Source of the DNA: Gemmatimonadota bacterium
GTDB lineage: Bacteria; Gemmatimonadota; Gemmatimonadetes; Gemmatimonadales; GWC2-71-9
DNA: 8,935 nt
NCBI GenBank assembly: GCA_003220985.1
Contig: QHTY01000232.1
Span: forward strand, 1-8,935
Direction of reading: 5' to 3'
Both the position numbers and the translations under genes were made by a program. Position 1 is the first letter of the stretch, and each line of letters opens with the position of its first letter. The notes beneath the pieces were generated by a model. The model had not been told where the DNA came from, searched no databases, and saw only the letters and a program-made list of their open reading frames with translations. Positions 1-6,091 of this stretch are shown here, in pieces.

Positions 1-2
1 GC

Positions 3-1514
3 TACGACCGGCTCTCGAAGGAGTTCACGCGGCTCCTGCTCATCGCCTACAGCGCGACCGCGATTTGGGGAGCCGTCTTCGTGTTCCTGCTGTCGACGCT
101 CTATCCTCAGTTCTGGGCGTATCTCACGGCGATTTTCGGCGTGTCGATGTGGGTGTACGTCTCGATCTTCTTCTTCGAGTCGTTCACGCTGTACCTCTAC
201 TATTACGGCTGGGATCGCTGGAAATATGGGCGGGCAAAGATTGTGCACTGGTGTCTCGGGATTCTGCTGAATGTCTGGGGCACGATCGTGATGTTCATCG
301 CCGACTCGTGGCTCACGTACATGATGACGCCGCCGCGCGACATCACCCCCGAGACTTCCCCCAGCAGCATCAAGCTCTGGCACGCGATTCTCAATCACAC
401 CTGGATGCCGATCAACATTCACCGCCTGATTGGCAACGTGGTGTTCGGCGGCGCGATCGTCGGCGCCTACGCGAGCTATCGCTTCCTCGCCGCCCGCACC
501 GAGGAAGAGCGCGCCCACTACGACTGGATGGGCTACGTCGGCAACTTTGTCGCGATGTCGGCGCTCATCGTCCTGCCGTTCGCGGGCTACTGGCTGGGTC
601 GCGAGATCTACCAGTACGATCAGTCGATGGGCATCACGATGATGGGCGGCTTCATGAGCTGGCTGTGGGTGATTCAGGCCTTCCTCATCGCGGTGCTGTT
701 CCTCGCGGGCAACTATTATCTCTGGGTGGGGATGGGACGCATCCCCGGGGCCGAGCGGTTCCGGCCCTACACCAAGTGGCTGCTGGTCGTGCTCGTCCTC
801 GGCGCGCTCGTATGGGGTACGCCACACACAATGATCGCGGACTCGCGCGAGCTGGCGGCCATGGGCGGCTCCCACCATCCGCTGCTCGGGGCGCTGGGTG
901 TGATGAGCGCCAAGAACACCGCCGTCAACTTGATGATTCTGTCGACGTTCCTGTCGTTCCTCCTGTACCGGCGGGCGAATATCCGGCAGGTCGTGCCATG
1001 GGCAAGGATCGGCACGCGTATCCAGGCGGCCATGTTCCTCATCGCCGCCGCGATCGTGCTGTTCTTCGGGATCCGCGGCTATTTCGTGGAAGCGATCGTC
1101 CGCATCGGCTATTCGGTGTACCAGGTGGGCGCCGTGCTCGCCTGCATCGTCTTCGTGACCCTGATCGACGTGCTCATGGCGCGCGGTGCGGAATCACTCG
1201 GCGCGATTCAGTGGGGCAGGATGCCGCCGCGGTCGCAGTACGCGTTGTTCATTCTGGCCGTCACATTCACGTGGCTGATGGGCCTGATGGGATTCGCCCG
1301 CAGCGGCATCCGCCAGCATTGGCATGTCTGGCAAGTCATGCAGGACATGACGCCGTACGCCGCCACACCGGCGCTGGGCTATGCCGCGATCATGATCAGC
1401 ACCTGCGTGCTGATCTTCCTCTCCCTCGTTGGCTTCATCTTCTGGCTCGGCGGGCTCGCAGAAAAATCGACGTTCGTGCCGTCCTCGGTGGAGGCGCCGC
1501 ATGTGGGCCACTAA
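3..1514 (+). CDS. Divergent cytochrome bd-type (CydA-like) subunit I, 5'-truncated by the window edge
   Basis: This is a polytopic membrane protein of the cytochrome bd ubiquinol oxidase subunit I family. The frame is open from base 3, giving 503 visible residues (numbered from the codon at base 3). The GTG at 81 lies inside a hydrophobic helix and is not the real start, which is upstream along with the first helix carrying the family's high-spin-haem His. About nine hydrophobic segments are visible. Family landmarks are FFES followed by YYGWDRW (about residues 56-73), an IHRLIGN segment whose His140 (bases 420-422) matches the haem b558 ligand, and RQHWHV (437-442) in the place of the usual GRQPW quinol-site motif. 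The Glu matching E. coli E99 reads as Val, and no Glu is seen where E. coli E445 should be; both come from an alignment made by memory. No CydB follows. The gene overlaps the next cytochrome c gene by 14 bases, suggesting that its electron partner is cytochrome c. Family membership is fairly sure; oxidase activity is doubtful. Confidence 0.8.
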   Translation, partial: YDRLSKEFTRLLLIAYSATAIWGAVFVFLLSTLYPQFWAYLTAIFGVSMWVYVSIFFFESFTLYLYYYGWDRWKYGRAKIVHWCLGILLNVWGTIVMFIADSWLTYMMTPPRDITPETSPSSIKLWHAILNHTWMPINIHRLIGNVVFGGAIVGAYASYRFLAARTEEERAHYDWMGYVGNFVAMSALIVLPFAGYWLGREIYQYDQSMGITMMGGFMSWLWVIQAFLIAVLFLAGNYYLWVGMGRIPGAERFRPYTKWLLVVLVLGALVWGTPHTMIADSRELAAMGGSHHPLLGALGVMSAKNTAVNLMILSTFLSFLLYRRANIRQVVPWARIGTRIQAAMFLIAAAIVLFFGIRGYFVEAIVRIGYSVYQVGAVLACIVFVTLIDVLMARGAESLGAIQWGRMPPRSQYALFILAVTFTWLMGLMGFARSGIRQHWHVWQVMQDMTPYAATPALGYAAIMISTCVLIFLSLVGFIFWLGGLAEKSTFVPSSVEAPHVGH

Positions 1515-2298
1515 CCTCCGGATCATCGGGATCGTGATCGGGACGCTCGCGCTCTATACCCTGATTGCGAACAAGATCCCGCAGGTGCAGTCGGAGGTGC
1601 CCCACGCGCTCACGCTCGGCGCCAACGTCACACCGGAGCAGCTCGTGACCGCCGGCGATCAGCTCTACCACGGTGCGGGCGGCTGCACGGCGTGTCACGG
1701 CCTCGGCACGCGGGCCCCCAATCTGCTGACCGATGAAAAAGGACAGGGGCCCATCGGCGCGCGCTGCGGGAAGCGCGAGCCGGGGAAGGACTGCAAGGCG
1801 TACATCCACGAGTCGCTGACGAACCCGCGTGCCTTTGTGGTGCAGGGCTATGAGCCCATCATGCCGGAGATGGGCCGCACGCTCTCGCCGCAACAGCTGT
1901 GGGCGCTGGTTGCGTTCTTGGAGTCGAATGGCGGCACCGTGGACGTGAGCGCATCGGACATCCCAGCTTCCACCACGCCGGCAGGCGGTTCTCCTCCCGG
2001 TGGTGGTGGAGGACCCGGGATCGCCGGCGGCAGCACTGATCCGATGACGATGATTCGCGGCGCCGGCTGCACTGCCTGCCATAAGATCAGCGGGGAAGGC
2101 GGCGCGATCGGGCCGGATCTCACGCACGTGGGCTCGCGCTTGTCGGCCAACCTGATCCGTGAGTCGATCCTGCAGCCCGACGCCAAGACGGCGAAGGGAT
2201 ACGAGAAGTTCAAAGGCGTCATGCCGAAGACGTTTGGTCATCAGTTCACCGCCGAGCAGCTGGAAGCGCTGGTGCAGTTCCTGGCGGGGCACAAGTGA
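1501..2298 (+). CDS. Membrane-anchored dihaem cytochrome c
   Basis: The product is a 265-residue periplasmic electron carrier. An uncleaved signal/anchor helix (about residues 6-24) precedes two class I cytochrome c domains. The first has CTACH at 62-66, with a likely axial Met at 121 or 124 in IMPEM. The second has CTACH at 190-194, with likely axial Met241 in VMPKTF. A Gly/Pro/Ser/Thr-rich linker (about 155-180) joins them. The first domain carries two extra cysteines (89 and 98), possibly a disulfide. The ATG at 1501 is preferred over upstream in-frame starts because GGAGG at 1490-1494 sits six bases ahead and the protein then begins directly with the export helix. The gene overlaps the CydA-like gene by 14 bases and the next gene by 4, so translation is probably coupled. 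It probably takes electrons from the CydA-like protein and passes them on; that role is inferred from context. Confidence 0.9.
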   Translation: MWATNLRIIGIVIGTLALYTLIANKIPQVQSEVPHALTLGANVTPEQLVTAGDQLYHGAGGCTACHGLGTRAPNLLTDEKGQGPIGARCGKREPGKDCKAYIHESLTNPRAFVVQGYEPIMPEMGRTLSPQQLWALVAFLESNGGTVDVSASDIPASTTPAGGSPPGGGGGPGIAGGSTDPMTMIRGAGCTACHKISGEGGAIGPDLTHVGSRLSANLIRESILQPDAKTAKGYEKFKGVMPKTFGHQFTAEQLEALVQFLAGHK

Positions 2299-3095
2299 GA
2301 GACTACATCAAGCATCCGTTCTGGCAGGCCGTCGGCCTCCTGCTCATCGCGTATCTGGTGATCGTCTTCGTCATTCCGCTGCTGCCCGGCAGCGCCATCG
2401 TGCCGAAGAGCGTCGTGCTGCAGTATATGGCGACCGTGCTGGTGGGGGTCTTGATCTGGGTGAGCGATGACGAAGCGCGCTGGACGCGATTCAAAGAGCC
2501 GTTGCACGAAGTGCTCATCCAGCCGCGGCTCAAGCTGGTGCGGAACGGATTGCTCGCGGCCGTCACGCTGATCGTGGGCTGCCTGACCTACAGTCAGGTC
2601 AAGGCGAGCGTCGCGGCGCCTCCCAATCTCCGCTCGATTCATCCGGCGCCGCCCTCGCAGATCACGTTCCGCGGCACCACGATCACGCTCGTGGGCCTTG
2701 AGAACCCGTTACGCAAACAAGGAGAGATGGCGCCGCATGTCGCCGAAGGTCGCCGAATCTATTATCAAAATTGCGTCCCATGCCACGGCGACCATCTCGA
2801 CGGCCAAGGCCATTTCGCCAGCGGGTTCAATCCCCTGCCGGCCAACTTCCAGGACAACGGCACGATCGCGCAGCTGACCGAGAGCTTCGTCTTCTGGCGG
2901 ATCGCCAAGGGCGGCCCCGGCCTGCCGCGCGAAGGCACGCCGTGGAATTCGGCGATGCCGGCGTGGGAAGACTTTCTCACCGAGAACGAGATCTGGTCGG
3001 TCGTGCTCTTCCTGTATGATCAGACGGGCTGGAAGCCGAGGACGTGGGAAGTGACTGGGAGCCAGGAGTCGGGAGCCGGGGGCGGCCATGAGTAA
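2295..3095 (+). CDS. Integral membrane protein with C-terminal monohaem cytochrome c domain
   Basis: The product has 266 residues. Three hydrophobic segments (about 10-30, 39-56 and 84-101) are followed by a periplasmic class I cytochrome c domain with CVPCH at 160-164 and likely axial Met221 in SAMPAW. The start is GTG at 2295, sharing GTGA with the stop of the preceding gene and with GGCGGGG at 2283-2289 as ribosome-binding site. The next in-frame ATG would remove the first helices, so GTG is favoured. I do not recognise the N-terminal membrane part as a named family; it may anchor the haem domain to the CydA-like subunit. The last residues (about 255-261) are encoded by one arm of a heptamer inverted repeat, which looks like a late addition to the C-terminus. 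The gene overlaps the next one by 8 bases. The cytochrome c assignment is firm; partner and direction of electron flow are inferred. Confidence 0.88.
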   Translation: MRDYIKHPFWQAVGLLLIAYLVIVFVIPLLPGSAIVPKSVVLQYMATVLVGVLIWVSDDEARWTRFKEPLHEVLIQPRLKLVRNGLLAAVTLIVGCLTYSQVKASVAAPPNLRSIHPAPPSQITFRGTTITLVGLENPLRKQGEMAPHVAEGRRIYYQNCVPCHGDHLDGQGHFASGFNPLPANFQDNGTIAQLTESFVFWRIAKGGPGLPREGTPWNSAMPAWEDFLTENEIWSVVLFLYDQTGWKPRTWEVTGSQESGAGGGHE

Positions 3096-3148
3096 TCGCC
3101 CGGCGCTCTGCGTGATTCTCCTGCTCCTGGCTCCCGACTCCAGGCTCC
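3057..3148. repeat. Heptamer-based inverted repeat spanning two gene ends
   Basis: The left arm at 3058-3077 and the right arm at 3129-3148 are reverse complements at 19 of 20 positions, separated by 51 bases. Both arms are built of seven-base units: GGGAGCC, AGGAGTC, GGGAGCC from 3057, and CTCCTGG, CTCCCGA, CTCCAGG from 3124. The loop contains the ATG of the downstream gene (3088), its weak G-rich ribosome-binding region (3078-3085) and the stop codon of the upstream gene (3093-3095). The arms encode the C-terminal tail of one protein and residues 13-21 of the signal peptide of the next. A hairpin in the mRNA could affect re-initiation at 3088; this is inference. Confidence 0.8.
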
Positions 3149-3333
3149 TTTCTCAGGATACGACCGCCGGCAAGACGGTGTACACAAAGTGGTGCGCCGG
3201 CTGTCACGGCGACAACGGTGCCGGTGATGGCCCCGGGGCCAAACACATGATTCCTCCGCCCCGTGATTTCACGGGGGCCATCTACCAGATCCGTTCGACA
3301 CCGAGCGGCCAACTGCCCACGGATGCCGACTAG
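3088..3333 (+). CDS. Signal peptide and first half of a cytochrome c domain: 5' fragment of a frameshifted dihaem cytochrome c/haem b gene
   Basis: This 81-residue fragment has a hydrophobic export signal (about residues 5-15, with no clear AxA cleavage site) and a cytochrome c haem site, CAGCH at 36-40, followed by the GDNGAGDGPGA stretch typical of these domains. It ends at TAG 3331-3333 just after QLPTDAD, where homologous domains continue into a helix and the axial-Met loop. That continuation (GLGGMAMPGW) lies immediately downstream in another frame, from base 3339. On its own the fragment lacks the axial Met and would not fold as a normal cytochrome. The ATG at 3088 overlaps the previous gene by 8 bases and is the only sensible start. 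Signal-peptide residues 13-21 derive from the heptamer repeat. It is most likely the 5' part of one gene ending at 4628, through a real mutation or a sequencing or assembly error. Confidence 0.75.
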   Translation: MSNRPALCVILLLLAPDSRLLSQDTTAGKTVYTKWCAGCHGDNGAGDGPGAKHMIPPPRDFTGAIYQIRSTPSGQLPTDAD

Positions 3334-3341
3334 ATGAAGGG
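3328..3341 (+). other. Frame break between the two gene fragments
   Basis: Coding similarity to a cytochrome c domain moves here from the frame of the ATG at 3088 to the frame of 3342. Family members usually have about seven residues between the Asp of a TD(x)DL motif and the Gly before the GMAMP loop. Only eight bases (3331-3338) lie between those codons here, so about 13 bases may be missing; any loss of 3n+1 bases would produce this shift. No slippery heptamer typical of programmed -1 frameshifting is visible, so a mutation or a read/assembly error is more likely. Confidence 0.7.
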
Positions 3342-4628
3342 TTGGGCGGGATGGCGATGCCGGGGTGGAAGACGCGCCTGACCGACCGCCAGCGGCGCGA
3401 TGTGCTGGCGTACATCAAGACGTTCTCGAGCTTTTTCGCCGACACGACGCAACGGCCAGAGCCCATCAAGTTCAGCAGCGCGCCAGGTGGCGGAAGCAAT
3501 GCCGAGGCGCTGAAGGTCGGGCGACAGTTCTACGACTCGATCGGCTGCCGCAAGTGCCACGGCGATCAGGGGCGTGGTGACGGACCGTCGGCGCCGACCC
3601 TCAAAGACGACGCACAGCACCCAATATTCGCGGCGAATCTGCACGAGAACTGGCGCTTCAACGGCGGCGGCACGGTGGAGGATATCTACCACCGGCTGCG
3701 GACCGGCCTCGACGGCACGCCGATGCCGTCGTTCAGCGATCTCATCGACAACAAGTTTTTGACCGACGAGCAGCTCTGGCGCGTGGCACAGTACGTCCGC
3801 AGCCTCTCGCCCAAAGAAGCGCCCGTGGTGCGCGACGTCATCCACGCTCCCCTCGCCAAGACCTTGCCGCATGCGCCGGACGACTCGGCCTGGACGGCTG
3901 TGGATGTGTACTGGTTCCCGCTGGTCGGCCAGGTGATTCGCAAGGAGCGCTGGTTCGCGCCGGCCGTGACCGGCGTCTGGGTCAAGGCGGTGCATACCGC
4001 CGATTCCATCGCGGTGCGGGTCGTGTGGGATGATCGTTCGGAGAGTCCCGACACCGCCTGGCTGGGGTACATCGGCCGCGTCCTCGCCACCCTGGACAGC
4101 GACGATTCCACGCGCGAGCAGCCCGCCCTCTGGCCCGATCAACTCACCGTCCAGTTTCCGGTTTCCATTCCGACCGGAATGGAACGGCCCTACTTCCTGA
4201 TGGGGAGCTCCAGCGCGCCGGTCTATCAGTGGCGCTGGACCAGTAGCGCGCGCGGCACCGCGACCGCCGGTCTCGCGCGGGGCATTGACCGTTTCGATCC
4301 GCTTGCGAACGGCGGAGTCAACGCCCAGGCTGTCTTCGATCACGGGCAGTGGCGGGTGGTGTTCAGCCGCGCACTTGCTTCGGCCGATACAGCCAGCCAG
4401 CTTCCGTTTCGGACCGGTCGTGCGATCCCCGTGGCGTTCTTCGCGTGGGATGGGTCCAACGGAGAGCACGGCACACGCATGGCGGTCAGCACGTGGTACT
4501 TCCTCGCCCTCGACGAACCGGTGCCGGCGCGGGTGTTCATCTCGCCGGTTCTCGCCATGGTGCTCACGCTGGGGTTGGGCATGCTGGTCGTGTGGCGGGC
4601 GCAGCAGAAGACTTCCTACCGGAGGTAG
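3342..4628 (+). CDS. Cytochrome c plus ethylbenzene-dehydrogenase/NxrC-like haem b domain with C-terminal anchor: 3' fragment of the frameshifted gene
   Basis: This 428-residue fragment begins with the missing end of the first haem domain (GMAMPGW, likely axial Met6, then a C-terminal helix ending in AYIKTF). A second cytochrome c domain follows, with CRKCH at 69-73 and likely axial Met128 in GTPMPSF. Residues about 180-390 resemble the haem-b-binding gamma-subunit domain of type II DMSO-reductase-family enzymes (ethylbenzene dehydrogenase, NxrC), with QFPV, then PYFLMGS (candidate haem ligand Met287), QWRW and AFFAWDGSNGE. A transmembrane anchor lies at about 400-418. The fragment has no signal peptide although its CxxCH needs periplasmic haem attachment, which supports fusion with the upstream fragment (roughly 513 residues in all). 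The TTG at 3342 or ATG at 3351 would be only nominal starts. The stop overlaps the ribosome-binding site of the next gene. It is probably a periplasmic electron-transfer subunit; no catalytic molybdenum subunit is visible in the window. Confidence 0.8.
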   Translation: MGGMAMPGWKTRLTDRQRRDVLAYIKTFSSFFADTTQRPEPIKFSSAPGGGSNAEALKVGRQFYDSIGCRKCHGDQGRGDGPSAPTLKDDAQHPIFAANLHENWRFNGGGTVEDIYHRLRTGLDGTPMPSFSDLIDNKFLTDEQLWRVAQYVRSLSPKEAPVVRDVIHAPLAKTLPHAPDDSAWTAVDVYWFPLVGQVIRKERWFAPAVTGVWVKAVHTADSIAVRVVWDDRSESPDTAWLGYIGRVLATLDSDDSTREQPALWPDQLTVQFPVSIPTGMERPYFLMGSSSAPVYQWRWTSSARGTATAGLARGIDRFDPLANGGVNAQAVFDHGQWRVVFSRALASADTASQLPFRTGRAIPVAFFAWDGSNGEHGTRMAVSTWYFLALDEPVPARVFISPVLAMVLTLGLGMLVVWRAQQKTSYRR

Positions 4629-4630
4629 CA

Positions 4631-5404
4631 ATGACAGGCCGAGTTTTCAGCGTGGTGGGCAGCATGTTCCTGCTCACCGTGTGTAGCAAGGGGGACCGCG
4701 GCTCCGTGCAGGCAGCACCACCGGCCGCGCAACCAGTGGTGACATCGGATCCGGCGGCAGCGGGCGGGACGATCAGCGGCAAGATCAAGTTCACCGGCAC
4801 CGCGCCGCGCAATCCCGCGATCGACATGAGCGAAGAGGCGGCGTGCAAAGCGAAGTACACGACGCCTCCGACCGAGGAGAATGTCGTGGCGGGTCCGGCC
4901 AACGCCCTGGCGAACGTTTTCGTCTACGTCAGCGCCGGCGTGCCGGCGGGCCAGACGTTCCCCGCGCCGGCGACCGCGGTGGTGCTGGATCAGAACGGCT
5001 GCCGCTACCATCCGCACGTGTTCGGGGTCATGGTGGGGCAAAACATCGAGATCAAGAACTCCGATCCGCTCTTGCATAACATCAAAGCCATCGCGAAGAA
5101 GAACCGGCCCTTCAATGTGAGCCAGCCGAACGCCGGCATGACCAAGACGGTGACGTTCGCGCAGCCTGAGGTGATGGTCAATCTCGAGTGCAACGTCCAT
5201 GGCTGGATGCACGCCTACGCCGGCGTGCGCCCCGACCCGTTCTTCGCGGTGTCGAAGCCGGACGGGAGCTTCACCATCAGCGGGCTGCCGCCCGGGACCT
5301 ACACGATCGAAGCCTGGCACGAAAAGTTCGGCACGCAGACGGCGACCGTGACGATCGCGGGCACCGAAACGAAGGCGCAGAACTTTACTTTCGCCGCGCG
5401 CTAG
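4631..5404 (+). CDS. Cupredoxin-like (plastocyanin-type) periplasmic copper protein with C-terminal carboxypeptidase-regulatory-like segment
   Basis: The product has 257 residues: a short hydrophobic export signal (about 4-17), a low-complexity Ala/Pro linker to about 45, and a beta-rich region. The family pattern is clear: GCRYHPHV (123-130), GQNIEIKNSDP, HN (His149), FN, then CNVHGWMHAY (187-196). Cys187, His190 and Met193 with His149 form a likely type 1 copper site. Residues about 205-255 resemble a carboxypeptidase-regulatory-like beta sandwich (DGSFTISGLPPGTY, then WHEKFG). Cys18 follows LTV, a poor lipobox because Val precedes the Cys, so a lipoprotein anchor is possible but uncertain. 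The start is supported by GGAGG at 4621-4625, which overlaps the stop of the preceding gene. Its position between the cytochromes c and the CuA subunit suggests a mobile or tethered electron donor to the oxidase; this is inferred from context. Confidence 0.85.
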   Translation: MTGRVFSVVGSMFLLTVCSKGDRGSVQAAPPAAQPVVTSDPAAAGGTISGKIKFTGTAPRNPAIDMSEEAACKAKYTTPPTEENVVAGPANALANVFVYVSAGVPAGQTFPAPATAVVLDQNGCRYHPHVFGVMVGQNIEIKNSDPLLHNIKAIAKKNRPFNVSQPNAGMTKTVTFAQPEVMVNLECNVHGWMHAYAGVRPDPFFAVSKPDGSFTISGLPPGTYTIEAWHEKFGTQTATVTIAGTETKAQNFTFAAR

Positions 5405-5419
5405 CGCGAGGAGAGATCG

Positions 5420-6091
5420 ATGCGTTGGTGGCTTCCCGACGCAGGATCGACGTTCGCCGGTCCGATCGACGGGCTGTTTCTGGCGATTCTGATCATCACG
5501 GGGATCGCATTGGTGCTCGTCGAGGTCGGACTGGTGACGTTCGTGATTCGCTACCGCGGACGTCCCGGACGCAAGGCGTTCTACACCCACGGCTCCACGC
5601 GGGCGGAAGTGATCTGGACCGCGATCCCCGCCGTGACGATGGTGGCGCTCGGCCTGATCAGCAATCACTACTGGGTGCTCATCAAGGACAAGAAGAGCGT
5701 CCCGGCGAACGCCTATCACCTCGGCGTGCATGCGAAACAGTTCGAGTGGCAAGTGACGTATCCGGGGGCGGACGAGAAGCTCGGCACGACCGATGACTTC
5801 ACCGTCCGCAACCAGCTACACGTCATCGTCAACCAGCCGTTCGCCGTGGAGCTCACCTCCGAGGATGTGATTCATTCATTCTTCGTCCCCGAATGGCGTC
5901 TGAAACAGGACGCGGTGCCGGGTATGCACATCACGGCCTGGTTTGAGGCGACCAAGACCGGCGAGTTCGAGCTGGGTTGCGCGGAGCTGTGCGGGATGGG
6001 GCACTACAAGATGCGGGCGCGGGTGTTCGTGCACACGCCCGATGAGTACAAGGCCTGGGTCGCCCAACAAGCCGCCGGAGGGACCGAATGA
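5420..6091 (+). CDS. coxB: Cytochrome c oxidase subunit II (CuA)
   Basis: This subunit carries the dinuclear CuA centre, which accepts electrons from the periplasmic donor and passes them to haem a of subunit I. At 223 residues it is a short form with no fused cytochrome c domain. Two transmembrane helices (about 18-44 and 64-86) form the hairpin, with the family motif RAEVIWTAIPA at 61-71. The periplasmic cupredoxin domain has all CuA ligands: His152, Cys187, Glu189 (backbone), Cys191, His195 and Met198, in CAELCGMGHYKM. Aromatic residues in QFEWQVTYPG (107-116) match the usual electron-entry region. No separate cleavable signal peptide or lipobox is seen. The ATG at 5420 has GAGGAGA at 5408-5414. 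The stop overlaps the start of subunit I by four bases (ATGA). The assignment is firm. Confidence 0.97.
   Translation: MRWWLPDAGSTFAGPIDGLFLAILIITGIALVLVEVGLVTFVIRYRGRPGRKAFYTHGSTRAEVIWTAIPAVTMVALGLISNHYWVLIKDKKSVPANAYHLGVHAKQFEWQVTYPGADEKLGTTDDFTVRNQLHVIVNQPFAVELTSEDVIHSFFVPEWRLKQDAVPGMHITAWFEATKTGEFELGCAELCGMGHYKMRARVFVHTPDEYKAWVAQQAAGGTE

Noticed and set aside
81..83. GTG as the start of the CydA-like gene
   Set aside because: The frame is open back to base 3 and the upstream codons encode the beginning of the same hydrophobic helix with family-like sequence. The true start lies outside the window.
65..1537. Long + strand open frame overlapping the CydA-like gene
   Set aside because: Its translation is rich in Arg, His and Asp with no membrane or domain pattern, as expected for an out-of-frame reading of a high-GC gene. 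The overlapping frame has clear CydA-like motifs.
3325..3345. Programmed -1 ribosomal frameshift site
   Set aside because: No X XXY YYZ slippery heptamer lies before the TAG, and residues expected from the family are missing, which points to a deletion and not to recoding.
3330..4631. 433-codon antisense open frame opposite the cytochrome c/haem b gene
   Set aside because: The + strand frame contains CxxCH, axial Met and haem b domain motifs. The antisense reading has none.
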